This document shows, piece by piece, positions 19,736 through 28,143 of a DNA stretch of 64,000 bases. Under the pieces are notes generated by a model, which had not been told where the DNA came from, searched no databases, and worked only from the letters and a program-made list of their open reading frames with translations. A program made the translations under genes and the position numbers. The DNA comes from Pseudoalteromonas sp. UG3-2 (lineage in GTDB: Bacteria > Pseudomonadota > Gammaproteobacteria > Enterobacterales > Alteromonadaceae). The stretch spans positions 1,860,001-1,924,000 of the forward strand of contig NZ_JAWLJU010000002.1 in assembly GCF_037120705.1 (NCBI RefSeq). Reading direction: 5' to 3'. Numbering within the stretch: the stretch's first letter is position 1; each line of letters begins with the position of its first letter.

Positions 19736-20847
19736 AATGACACCCCGCGCTGCTGAGTTTCTTCCATGACCACCGACTCTTGTTGCGGTTGCGCAATAAA
19801 GGTTTTCAAGCCATTTCTTAATTTAAACGCACCGGAGCTGGCAATCATGGGGTTACCCTGCAAACCCTTGACGATCATCACTCGGTCTGCGATGCGTTCA
19901 CCAAGCTCCACCTGTTGACGTTGCGCCCGTAAAACGCCTTGTTCATCTTCTTGCAACAGGTAGACATAGTTACCCAATTGATCTTTTATAATCGCCATTG
20001 CAGGCACCGATATTACCTGCTGCACATCGCCTATTGGCAAACGGACTTTGACCAACTGATTGGCATACAGCTCCTCATTTCGTGCAATCCGTGCGCGGTA
20101 CTTTAGCTGGCGAGTATTAGCAGAAACTTCAGGTTCTACTGAGTTTATGTAGGCTAATTGTTCGCTATTGTCATTGCCTATCAAAGACACTCGAACTGGG
20201 GTGTTAATAGCAAGTTCTTCATACGTTTGTGGCACCGAAAAGTCCACCCACATGTGTTGTTGTAATCCGACCATTTGTGTAAGCTCGGTATTCGCAGCCA
20301 AATACTGCCCCACCTGCAAATCATGGATCCCGACATAGGCCGTAAATGGGGCTGTGATCACTTTTTTGTCAATTTTTGCCTGCAATAAGTCAACATCGGC
20401 TCGATACTGAGATAGCAAAGTGACGGCCTCTTCAAGTTGCTGCTCACTAAGCTTGCCAAGCTTATTTAATCGCTTAAACCTAGCCACAGTATTGTGCTGT
20501 TGCTTAACCCGTGCTTTTGCCGATTTAAGCTGGGCTAGCTCCTCGGTATGATTGATCTCTACTAGCACAGAACCCGCTTCAACCAAGTCACCTGAAGCAA
20601 AATGCACTTTAGTGATCTTTCCGGGTACTTCATTGACTAAAGCAATCGTCTGCGGTGCTTTGAGCACACCACTGATTTCAATATAAGGTTGATGGGCCTC
20701 GGTCTTAACCCGCATCGCCTCAACGGTAGCCGCTTGCTCCGATGACGACTGTGCCCGCGCTGCAATGATGTTGCCTTTTAGGGCATAACTCCCAGCAGCC
20801 AAGGTGGTGACTATCACCACCGTTACAATCCAAGGTAATAATTTCAT
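19732..20847 (-). CDS. RND efflux periplasmic adaptor (membrane fusion protein)
   Basis: The adaptor links the inner-membrane RND pump to an outer-membrane channel. It has one N-terminal membrane segment (WIVTVVIVTTLAAGSYAL). A lipoyl/barrel-sandwich half-motif follows (GKITKVHFASGDLVEAGSVLVEI), then a coiled-coil hairpin (about 85-140) and the second half ITAPFTAYVGIHDLQVGQYL. I start at the ATG at 20845-20847 because AGGAGC lies just upstream. The frame continues to 20904, adding 19 residues without a better ribosome site. There is no lipobox, so anchoring is by the N-terminal helix. It overlaps the permease gene by four bases. Transcription should start near 20929, from a promoter embedded in the shared operator. 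Confidence 0.92.
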   Translation of the reverse strand: MKLLPWIVTVVIVTTLAAGSYALKGNIIAARAQSSSEQAATVEAMRVKTEAHQPYIEISGVLKAPQTIALVNEVPGKITKVHFASGDLVEAGSVLVEINHTEELAQLKSAKARVKQQHNTVARFKRLNKLGKLSEQQLEEAVTLLSQYRADVDLLQAKIDKKVITAPFTAYVGIHDLQVGQYLAANTELTQMVGLQQHMWVDFSVPQTYEELAINTPVRVSLIGNDNSEQLAYINSVEPEVSANTRQLKYRARIARNEELYANQLVKVRLPIGDVQQVISVPAMAIIKDQLGNYVYLLQEDEQGVLRAQRQQVELGERIADRVMIVKGLQGNPMIASSGAFKLRNGLKTFIAQPQQESVVMEETQQRGVSL

Positions 20848-20904
20848 GTTCTGCTCCTTCATCTTGTGACGATGCAGTGGCGCTTCACTGCATCGATAAA
20901 ACAT

Positions 20905-20963
20905 AAAGATACTCTATATAAAGTATCTTTATGTAAAGATATATTATAAAAAAATTTTGTCAA
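20905..20963 (-). promoter_or_regulatory. RND operon promoter overlapped by PecS-type operators
   Basis: On the minus strand, TTGACA (20958-20963) and TATCTT (20936-20941) are 16 bases apart. The -10 box lies inside the dyad ATCTTTA-TG-TAAAGAT (20925-20940), a perfect inverted repeat apart from the two central bases. A second dyad, AAAGATACT-N8-AGTATCTTT (20905-20930), overlaps it on the downstream side and covers the expected start point. Two stacked sites suggest tight, possibly cooperative repression. The -35 box falls inside the last codons of the psuG-like gene. Confidence 0.68.
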
Positions 20964-21931
20964 ACAACGAATTGTTTTTCTTTTCCAGCTGGCTGCTCTA
21001 GGCTGCGCACTTTAGTAGCATAAGCAACGGCTAAGTATCCCGCGACCCGAGCAGTGTTAACTAACACCGCAGCATTGGCTGCAGCACTGCGGCCTTTGGT
21101 CACTTTATCAATGGCTTTCATAATATATTTAGTCACCGCATTTCCTGCGACTCCTTGAGCTTGAGCTGCCAAAATGGCGCCATTAATCGCTTCATTCACT
21201 TCCTCACTTGCTATCGCATCTTCTTCACGCGTAGGTGTGGTGATCACCAGGCTACGGCTATTATCCAGCTGCCACTGAGTGGCTATAATATCGGCCATGA
21301 CACTGGCATCATCGACTCGTTGCGGGGCCTTGAACCCACTTGAGCGACAATAAAAAGCAGGAAAGTCATCATACTGATAAGAGATCACAGGCACATTATG
21401 GGTTTCGAGATACTCTAGGGTCAGACCAAGATCTAATATATTTTTTGCCCCAGCACACACCACTGCGACTTTTGAATGCGTGAACTGGATTAAGTCAGAG
21501 GAAATATCCATACTTTGTTGTGCTCCTCGGTGAACGCCACCAATTCCAGCGGAGGAGAAAAAGTCTATCCCAGCCATCTCTGCAGCGACTAAAGAGGATG
21601 CCACGGTTGTTGCCCCTAGCTGCTTTTGTGCTAATACCACAGGCAAGTCTCTGGTGCTGACCTTGGGAATATTTTCAGTGGTTGCAAACATTTCAATTTC
21701 TTGCTGATCCATGCCAATTAAGAATTTGCCATCTGCAATCCCGATTGTCGCAGGAATAGCACCAGACTCGCGAACCGCCGCTTCCACTCGCAGTGCTGTA
21801 TCGCGGTTTTCGGGATAGTCTAAACCATGGGTTATTACGTTAGATTCTAAGGCCACAACGGCCTTCCCTTTTTTTAATGCCTCACTGACTTCGGGTTTTA
21901 TAAGCAGCGGTATGGTTGAACTTGTCATCAT
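20960..21931 (-). CDS. PsuG/IndA-type pseudouridine-5'-phosphate glycosidase-like protein
   Basis: PsuG reversibly cleaves or forms the C-glycosidic bond between ribose 5-phosphate and uracil. IndA and MinB homologues accompany indigoidine synthetases, and MinB acts as a C-glycosynthase in minimycin synthesis. Family motifs are [35 protein letters not shown] and [12 protein letters not shown], with Lys163 as the Schiff-base lysine, Glu29 as a catalytic acid and Asp142/Asp146 near the metal site. The segment before GGVHR reads FFSSAGI, where Escherichia has a TGGI-type sequence as I recall it. Length (323) is slightly above PsuG. No PsuK kinase is nearby, which argues against simple pseudouridine catabolism. 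It lies 166 bases after the NRPS stop with no terminator between, so it is probably co-transcribed. The second ATG is also usable. Confidence 0.92.
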   Translation of the reverse strand: MMTSSTIPLLIKPEVSEALKKGKAVVALESNVITHGLDYPENRDTALRVEAAVRESGAIPATIGIADGKFLIGMDQQEIEMFATTENIPKVSTRDLPVVLAQKQLGATTVASSLVAAEMAGIDFFSSAGIGGVHRGAQQSMDISSDLIQFTHSKVAVVCAGAKNILDLGLTLEYLETHNVPVISYQYDDFPAFYCRSSGFKAPQRVDDASVMADIIATQWQLDNSRSLVITTPTREEDAIASEEVNEAINGAILAAQAQGVAGNAVTKYIMKAIDKVTKGRSAAANAAVLVNTARVAGYLAVAYATKVRSLEQPAGKEKQFVV

Positions 21932-22097
21932 TATTATCCTTCATAAGTTGGTAAATAGAGTTAAACATGTACATGAGTTGGTGCTAATGCTTAGCTGCCT
22001 GCTGTGAACCTAATCAATCACCACCACAGCACTGGAAACATCACTTAGTCACTCTCTGTATTTAACATCCGGAATTATTGTGTTTATAGCTCCATGA

Positions 22098-25000
22098 TTA
22101 AGCGGTTAGGATGTTTTCGAAATGCGCTTGCTCTTGTTGCTGTGCCACAATACCGGCATAAAGCTCTTCGACCCCAGGGTGTTTTAACAACGCATAGTGA
22201 TCGGCTTGCAGATGTACGGTTTGGGTATCACGCTCACTGTAGCCTGGGATGCTTTCTAGGAATGAATAGTCGTCGCCTTGGGCTTTAAATATCACCTTAG
22301 GAGCCTTGACTTGGCGCTCCAATAACTCGTTAAAGGTGTATTTGAATTCGTATGTCTGCATCACAATCTCGACAATACGAGTGACCATTTCTTTATTTAA
22401 CGCGCGGTGGTTAGTACAGACAAAATCAATAAAACTCGCCTTGTCCTTGGCTACCGCTAAGCATTTATCAAGTACTGGGCCTCGGATCCGCTGAAAGAAC
22501 ACCGAAAATAAAATAGTGACAAATGCCGGTGAGCTAAAACATGGCACGCGTGCACGGTTATTAAATTGCGGCAACTCCGGAGAGCCCGGTGCAATCAGAT
22601 ATACACTCTCCACAGTATCGCCTGCGGACTCTAACTGGTGGGCCACTTCAAACGCCACTCGAGCACCAAAGGAGTACCCCCACAGCGTGTATGGACCTTC
22701 GGGTTGCACTTCTTTGAGTAGCTTAATGTCTGCTCGAGCCATTTCACTAATGGTTTGATAAGGGACTTCATTGGCATTAATTCCATGAGCTTGAACACCA
22801 ATAAATTGGCCCTGCTCCGCTGACTTTTCAGCTAAAGACTTGAGACTCATAGGGTATCCGCCTAATCCAGGCCAACAGAATATTTTAGCTGACTCAGCAC
22901 TGTCATTCAGTGTAATTAAACGTGTTCCGGAATCGCGATCACATTGTTGAATATGCGCCGCAAGGTCTTCCACCGTTGGGGCTTGAAATAAGGTTTGCAT
23001 GGGTAGCGCAAGGTTCAAGGCTTTATTGATATGGTTGAGCATAGTCACCGCGGTCAGTGAGTTGCCTCCGCCTTCAAAAAAGTTATCTTTCACGGACACC
23101 TTGTCCCACTTAAGCGCCAGCTTCCAGATTTCGGCCAGTTGTTCCTCAAGGGCGGTTCGCGGCTCAATATAGGGCACATTGCTGCCTAACTGAGCGAGTT
23201 TGTCGGATGCTTTTAAGGCAATATAATCGACTTTACCATTTGCCGTTTGAGGAAAAGCATCAAAGGCAACGATCTGATTTGGCACCATGTATGTGGGTAG
23301 CCGGCTTTGTAAGTCATCTTTGAGAATTTCAACCGGTCCACGCATATGGATCGAATCTTCTTTCATTCCCTCACTTTGCATTTGCTCGTCGGAAACCTTA
23401 CCACCAACACAAAAGTAAAATGGCTTCATGACACTTCCTTGCTCAGCCAAAATACCGCGCATACGCTCCGCCGAAGGTAAATCATTACCACTTTTTGAGC
23501 TATAGCCTGAGGACATCAGCCCAATATTCAGTGAGTTCATTTGTAGCTGTTGCAAGCGGCGACCCAGGTCAACATAATGGCGCCAGCTCTGATCACTGTG
23601 GTTTAGTAACGAGATACCGAAACTCGCACGCTCGTATACCTGCTGATTAATAGCAATCACGCTTTTCTTATCGATTACCTGCTCAGAAAAAGGCTGCAAT
23701 TGACCTTCGCGAAAACTGTACTGCCCTCGTGATAGCCCAGCAATCTTATGTACCTGAACTATGGTTTCGACACTGGTAAGTGGCACAGCATTATGGCCAC
23801 TGGTGACTTCAAAAGAACCAAGGTATTGATCATCGTCATTCAAGGTGAGAGATTGTTGTAGTTCAGCTTGATATTGCCCTGCACCGAGCGCTAATCCGAA
23901 TTGAGGTAATACGTGGTCAAATAGCCCCAGCATATGCCCCATTTCCATTTCTAACACTTCCAGAATGTTATTTTTATACACCGGCTCAATGGCTTGTTGC
24001 TTGCCAACAAAATGCACCTGAAAAGTCGCCGTGGCTCGCTCAGCTAATGGCTGAACTAGGTACAGAGCGTGGTGCTCTGGATGGTAGTAATAAATCCCCG
24101 CTTCAAGATCGAATAACTGATGAATTTCTACGAATAACTGTGTCGCATATAAAGCGCCAGGTGAAGCATAACCATATTTCGGCAGCAGTCTTTGCTCACT
24201 TTTGAACTGACCGAAGTAACGCAGCAATTGACCAAACTGACCATAAGTAAAGTTTTCTAGCTGTTGCGCTGAACTGCCTGTTTTAGTTGCCGTTAACAAG
24301 GCCACAATATCTTGCTCTGTGAGTTCTCCGCCTTCAAAAAAGCGGTAGGTTTTGCGCGCAAAAACCGTACGTTGCTGCCCCAAACTAGGCTTTTTATTTG
24401 GTAAATCGACAACCGGGCTAGACTGCAGCGCCTGTGGTGCGCGAAAACCGGCATTGGATAATTGTGCTTTGACTTGGAGTTTATTCTTCTTTGATTGATG
24501 GTGTTCGCCGTGGTTACCTTGATCCATCACCGCGGCTTCTCGTTTATTGAGTTCAATACAGGCAATGAGATTTTCAAAGCCAGTGCGTTGATCATTTTTT
24601 ATCACTACAGCGGCATTTTTAACCCAATCATGCTTTTCTATAGCAAGCTTAATTTCATCCAGCTCAACCCGGTAACCTCGCAGCTTAACCTGGTTATCAG
24701 CACGACCAAGAAAGTGTATGTTGCCATCAATATCCGATTTCACTAGATCACCGCTACGGTACAGTACGCTATGTTCGGGGTCATCTGAAAATGGGTTGCT
24801 AATAAAGCGCTCTTTAGTGGTTTGTTCGCGATTATAGTAGCCACGTGCAACTTGCAACCCACTGATAAATAACTCTCCAGATTGCCCTTGCGCAACCGGC
24901 TTTAGTTGTTCATCTAAAACGTAATAACGGGTATTTTCAACCGGCTTACCAATGGTGATTGCTTCGCTATCTTGTGCCAACATTGCACTCGTCACATCCA

Positions 25001-25973
25001 CCGCGGAGGAGTTAATCGTACACTCAGTGGGACCATATAGGTTAGTCAGCTGCTTATCAGGTAACTCTGTGAAAAACTGCTTTGCAAGTTGTTTAGTGAG
25101 CGTTTCCCCACCACTAAAGACTCGCTTTAATGTACTACAAAGCTGAATACCTGGAGCATCGAGTAATGCTTGCAATAAGGTAGGAACACACTGTAAGACA
25201 CTTACTTCATATTCAATCATAGTGTCTATCAGCGCCAGTGGGTCACGATACATGCCGACATCACACGTTACTACACAAGCGCCCATGGCATTGGCGAGGA
25301 TCTCCCATTGTGCCGCATCAAAACTAAATGGTGTTTTTTGCACAATGCGTGTATTGCAATCAAACTCATACTTTCGACCCAACCAGAGCAGCTGATTTAC
25401 CACACTGCGATGTTCAATCATCACCCCTTTCGGTGCCCCGGTACTGCCAGAGGTGTAAATCATGTAAGCAAGATTCTTTGCACTTGCTTGCGCTTGATAA
25501 GGTTCACGCAATACCAGATCAGAAAAACTCATCACTGTAACGTCTGCATCAACCATCTTGAGCAACTTAGCTTTAAGGTGTTCTTGGGTTAGGATAAAGC
25601 GTGTATTTGAGTCCTTAATCATATACTGAATGCGCTTTTCTGGATATTCAGGAGACAGGGGCAAATAACCACAACCACCGTATAAAGCCCCCCACACACC
25701 CGTGATTAATTCTGAAGATGGGTCGACAAATAAACCGATATATTCATCCGGCTTAGCCCCCGCCCGCTTTAAAGCTGACGCAATTTGTTGAGCTTGTTGT
25801 TCTAGCTGCTTAAACGTCATACTGCCATGCATACCAACAATGGCTTGAGCGTTGGGCTGAGCTGATACCTGATACTGTAATAGGTCAATGAGGGTGTTGA
25901 CCTCAGTTCCCTTGCTCCCTGGTTTTTCCACAATTGACTGCTCTAGGGCATTCACTGGGTTCCGTAAATTCAT
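22098..25973 (-). CDS. indC: indigoidine-synthetase-type single-module NRPS (A-Ox-PCP-TE)
   Basis: The architecture is that of IndC/BpsA/MinA, which cyclise and oxidise L-glutamine to the indigoidine precursor. The adenylation domain spans about 25-480, with YTSGSTGAPKG (173-183), NLYGPTE (311-317), YRSGDL and the A8 motif ending LRGYRVELDEI (431-441). An FMN nitroreductase-like oxidase domain is inserted at about 530-870, before the closing A10 lysine Lys914 (TANGKVDY). The carrier serine is Ser972 (FFEGGGNSLTA). The thioesterase has Ser1101 (GYSFG) and His1259. Aligning to GrsA by eye gives the pocket code D-A-W-Q-F-G-L-I-N-K, consistent with glutamine. The start has AGGAGCAGGAAG upstream. 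A phosphopantetheinyl transferase is required but none is in the window. The product may be indigoidine, a minimycin-like C-nucleoside, or both. Confidence 0.94.
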   Translation of the reverse strand: MNLRNPVNALEQSIVEKPGSKGTEVNTLIDLLQYQVSAQPNAQAIVGMHGSMTFKQLEQQAQQIASALKRAGAKPDEYIGLFVDPSSELITGVWGALYGGCGYLPLSPEYPEKRIQYMIKDSNTRFILTQEHLKAKLLKMVDADVTVMSFSDLVLREPYQAQASAKNLAYMIYTSGSTGAPKGVMIEHRSVVNQLLWLGRKYEFDCNTRIVQKTPFSFDAAQWEILANAMGACVVTCDVGMYRDPLALIDTMIEYEVSVLQCVPTLLQALLDAPGIQLCSTLKRVFSGGETLTKQLAKQFFTELPDKQLTNLYGPTECTINSSAVDVTSAMLAQDSEAITIGKPVENTRYYVLDEQLKPVAQGQSGELFISGLQVARGYYNREQTTKERFISNPFSDDPEHSVLYRSGDLVKSDIDGNIHFLGRADNQVKLRGYRVELDEIKLAIEKHDWVKNAAVVIKNDQRTGFENLIACIELNKREAAVMDQGNHGEHHQSKKNKLQVKAQLSNAGFRAPQALQSSPVVDLPNKKPSLGQQRTVFARKTYRFFEGGELTEQDIVALLTATKTGSSAQQLENFTYGQFGQLLRYFGQFKSEQRLLPKYGYASPGALYATQLFVEIHQLFDLEAGIYYYHPEHHALYLVQPLAERATATFQVHFVGKQQAIEPVYKNNILEVLEMEMGHMLGLFDHVLPQFGLALGAGQYQAELQQSLTLNDDDQYLGSFEVTSGHNAVPLTSVETIVQVHKIAGLSRGQYSFREGQLQPFSEQVIDKKSVIAINQQVYERASFGISLLNHSDQSWRHYVDLGRRLQQLQMNSLNIGLMSSGYSSKSGNDLPSAERMRGILAEQGSVMKPFYFCVGGKVSDEQMQSEGMKEDSIHMRGPVEILKDDLQSRLPTYMVPNQIVAFDAFPQTANGKVDYIALKASDKLAQLGSNVPYIEPRTALEEQLAEIWKLALKWDKVSVKDNFFEGGGNSLTAVTMLNHINKALNLALPMQTLFQAPTVEDLAAHIQQCDRDSGTRLITLNDSAESAKIFCWPGLGGYPMSLKSLAEKSAEQGQFIGVQAHGINANEVPYQTISEMARADIKLLKEVQPEGPYTLWGYSFGARVAFEVAHQLESAGDTVESVYLIAPGSPELPQFNNRARVPCFSSPAFVTILFSVFFQRIRGPVLDKCLAVAKDKASFIDFVCTNHRALNKEMVTRIVEIVMQTYEFKYTFNELLERQVKAPKVIFKAQGDDYSFLESIPGYSERDTQTVHLQADHYALLKHPGVEELYAGIVAQQQEQAHFENILTA

Positions 25974-26108
25974 CTTCCTGCTCCTGTAATATATTGTTAT
26001 TAAATCAAAATTCCTAATTCATTGTGCTCACTTGTTGAAATACTCGAATACCAATAACTAGCTAGTTATGAGACTAGTAGGTAAATTCAATGCAACAAGT
26101 TTTACAAA

Positions 26109-26200
26109 AAGATAACCTAAACAATCTCAATGTCAACCATCTTTATGTGAAGATAGTTGACCCAATGATTCTTGCTTTAGAGTTTTTTTTCGAGTATCTT
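26109..26200. promoter_or_regulatory. divergent NRPS/pecS promoters around a 28-bp operator
   Basis: The centre is the near-palindrome at 26133-26160, whose core ATCTTTATGTGAAGAT (26139-26154) differs from the RND operator by one base. Leftward, the NRPS promoter reads TTGACA (26131-26136) and TATCTT (26109-26114) with a 16-base spacer, so the operator overlaps its -35 box. Rightward, TTGCTT (26172-26177) and TATCTT (26195-26200), 17 bases apart, would drive the regulator gene. The arrangement predicts repression of the NRPS and autoregulation. Confidence 0.68.
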
Positions 26201-26232
26201 AGGTTGAACGAATCAATAAAGAAGTAGTTGTT

Positions 26233-26727
26233 ATGCAGAAAAATGATTTGGTAGATACCGTAATAGCGCAGTGGCACCAGGAAAGGCCGGATCTTGATCC
26301 ATCACCCATGGCTGTAATGGGACGGTTAGTGCGTACTGATGCCCTATTTAGTAAAGAACTTCATAAAGTTTTTACCCAGTTCGGACTCAATGGTGGTGAA
26401 TTTGACGTGTTAGCAACCCTGCGTCGCTCGGGTAAACCGTATACGCTAACCCCCAATCAGTTATTACAAAGCTTAATGCTCACCTCTGGTTCTATGACCA
26501 ACCGGATTGATAAACTGGAAAACAAAGGCCTAGTAAAACGTAGCCCAGATCCTAACGATCGCCGTGGTGTAATGGTTTCGTTATCAGCTGAAGGGTTAGA
26601 GCTCATTGATGAAGTCGTGGCGGCTCACGTACAAAAGGGTCATGAATTACTTTCGCCATTCAGCGACGAAGAAAAAGACCAACTTGCGCAGTTACTAAAA
26701 AAGTTACTAGTCAGTCTAAACCACTAA
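26233..26727 (+). CDS. PecS/HucR-like MarR family transcriptional regulator
   Basis: This is a dimeric winged-helix regulator of 164 residues. The N-terminal extra helix, VIAQWHQERPDLDPSPMAVMGRL, is typical of the urate-responsive PecS/HucR branch. The recognition helix lies in about 75-92 (LLQSLMLTSGSMTNRIDKL), and the wing is DPNDRRGVMV. Trp14, Asp58 (GEFDVL) and Arg110/Arg111 occupy positions used for urate binding in that branch. PecS represses indigoidine genes in Dickeya, and the same target is implied here by divergence from the NRPS gene and by matching dyads at two other promoters. The ligand could be urate, another purine-like compound, an oxidant or the product itself. Confidence 0.9.
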   Translation: MQKNDLVDTVIAQWHQERPDLDPSPMAVMGRLVRTDALFSKELHKVFTQFGLNGGEFDVLATLRRSGKPYTLTPNQLLQSLMLTSGSMTNRIDKLENKGLVKRSPDPNDRRGVMVSLSAEGLELIDEVVAAHVQKGHELLSPFSDEEKDQLAQLLKKLLVSLNH

Positions 26728-26805
26728 GCTGAATGCAGGGCGCGACGGTTTAAGCCTTTAAACTCACGCCCTAGATAACCCTCTGTGTAATAACGATTAG
26801 CTCTG

Positions 26806-27609
26806 CTAGCATGCATTTGCCCGAGCTCGAGAGAATAGATGCTCTGCTTGCGCCGTTGATAGGTTAATTAAAAAGATATTACGGATCAGCTGCAATAACT
26901 GCTGCGGCGAAGTAATTATGGTTTGTGAGCGTAACTGACTGCGCTCATCCAACTCACTAAACTGCAAATTTCGGATAGTATAACGTTTACCATTAGCCAC
27001 ACGTGACAAAATCAGATTCTTGACGAAGTTAGACTCTGGATGCTGGTGACTATAAAAATGCGCAATATCGCAATCCATTTCGTTCACTTGGCTCAACTCT
27101 GCACTATATAAACTGACGCTTTCGGGATGCAATACATCAACCCTGAGAGAATGATTATCACGTGTTATTTTATAACGGTAGTGTCCAGCTTCGACTATCC
27201 CTGACTTTGATACTGGCAATGGCCGTTGTGGCGACTTCGAACCAAACCCAACATCACACAAATAACTCTCGCCTGCTAAATGGACCAAGGTTAGTCGGTG
27301 GGTTCTACCGTTATCTTCACGGCCATTCAGCAGTACCCTTGCTAATAACGGCGTAACTTCATAGCCAAGCTGATGTAACGCTAAATAAGCCAGTTTATTA
27401 AGTTCAAAGCAGTAGCCACCTTGCTGTTTTAGCACCACGCGTTGCAACAGTGCGGCTTCATCTAAAGGCAGAATTTCCGCTTTCAACGCATTTATACTGG
27501 AAAAACTATACAGTGCCAGGTGCTTTTCCTGAAATTCATGTAACTGCTCAGCTGAAGGGGCGGTGTAGGTTAATTGTAACGACTCGATATAATTTTGCAG
27601 TGTCATCAT
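26806..27609 (-). CDS. arylamine N-acetyltransferase
   Basis: NAT enzymes move an acyl group from acyl-CoA to arylamines or hydrazines, and some act as amide synthases in natural-product pathways. The Cys-His-Asp triad is complete: Cys67 in QQGGYCFELN, His104 in RTHRLTLV and Asp119 in YLCDVGFGS. Length (267) is normal. The gene converges on the MarR gene and is not under the ATCTTTA operator. It has its own strong palindrome upstream. The start is one of two adjacent ATG codons, with AAAAGGAATATT before them. A link to the neighbouring NRPS locus is possible but unproven, since NAT genes are common stand-alone detoxification genes. Confidence 0.93.
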   Translation of the reverse strand: MMTLQNYIESLQLTYTAPSAEQLHEFQEKHLALYSFSSINALKAEILPLDEAALLQRVVLKQQGGYCFELNKLAYLALHQLGYEVTPLLARVLLNGREDNGRTHRLTLVHLAGESYLCDVGFGSKSPQRPLPVSKSGIVEAGHYRYKITRDNHSLRVDVLHPESVSLYSAELSQVNEMDCDIAHFYSHQHPESNFVKNLILSRVANGKRYTIRNLQFSELDERSQLRSQTIITSPQQLLQLIRNIFLINLSTAQAEHLFSRARANAC

Positions 27610-27643
27610 AATATTCCTTTTGTTGATCCTGACTTCAGGTTAT

Positions 27644-27665
27644 TACCTCAACATAGGTTGAGGTA
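27644..27665 (-). promoter_or_regulatory. 22-base perfect inverted repeat upstream of the acetyltransferase gene
   Basis: TACCTCAAC-ATAG-GTTGAGGTA has perfect 9-bp arms and ends 35 bases before the start codon. It is a probable repressor site. It differs from the PecS-type dyad, so another regulator is implied. No candidate gene lies next to it. Confidence 0.55.
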
Positions 27666-28075
27666 AAGAAAATACTTGATATATTTTCTTTGGATTGCAT
27701 TGCAGACGACTGAAACTGACCGCAATCAGCTTCACTGCACCTTGTATATCAGAGTCCAAATTTTAGTCGTAGCATTGATACCATTCGGCTTAAGACTTGA
27801 GTAATTTGAAGGACTATATCTGATGCTCACTACGTTAGACCTGGCTTATTCAGAGTGACTAAGCAGCACAGTTTTCACCTGGTTAGCACCAAACTTTTCT
27901 TACCCAAAGCTAGACCACTTAATTAACGCCAAAGTAGTAAAAGGTTATGCAGCTTTATCTTGTCTTATGCAATTTGGTCATCACCATACAGTAACCGAAA
28001 AGTGTTGGCAAAATCCCGCTTAGCTTTATAACCGTTGGACATAAAAAGGCTTTATAGCAACTGGTATAGTAACAG
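27666..28075. repeat. intergenic region with a possible degraded MITE-like element
   Basis: No gene is apparent in these 410 bases. GATACCATTCGGCTTAAGAC near 27781 resembles the end of the element at 35792. TAGACCACTTAATTAA at 27911-27926 is the exact reverse complement of 35806-35821. The stretch from about 27779 to 27926 may be a diverged relative of that element. The middle part shows no match that I can see. Confidence 0.35.
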
Positions 28076-28100
28076 AAAAAGCCAGCACATTTGGCTGGCT
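28076..28100 (-). terminator. terminator of the hydrolase lipoprotein gene
   Basis: AGCCAGC/GCTGGCT arms surround a seven-base loop, and TTTTTC follows on the minus strand. It lies just after the stop codon at 28144. Confidence 0.8.
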
Positions 28101-28143
28101 TGGATGAACGATGATGGCATATCACCTAGTAGGAATAGTTTGA

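Noticed and set aside
20948..20977. Terminator after the PsuG-like gene
   Set aside because: The AAACAA/TTGTTT stem with a TTCG loop is only six pairs, lies inside the coding end and is separated from the T run. It is too weak to call.
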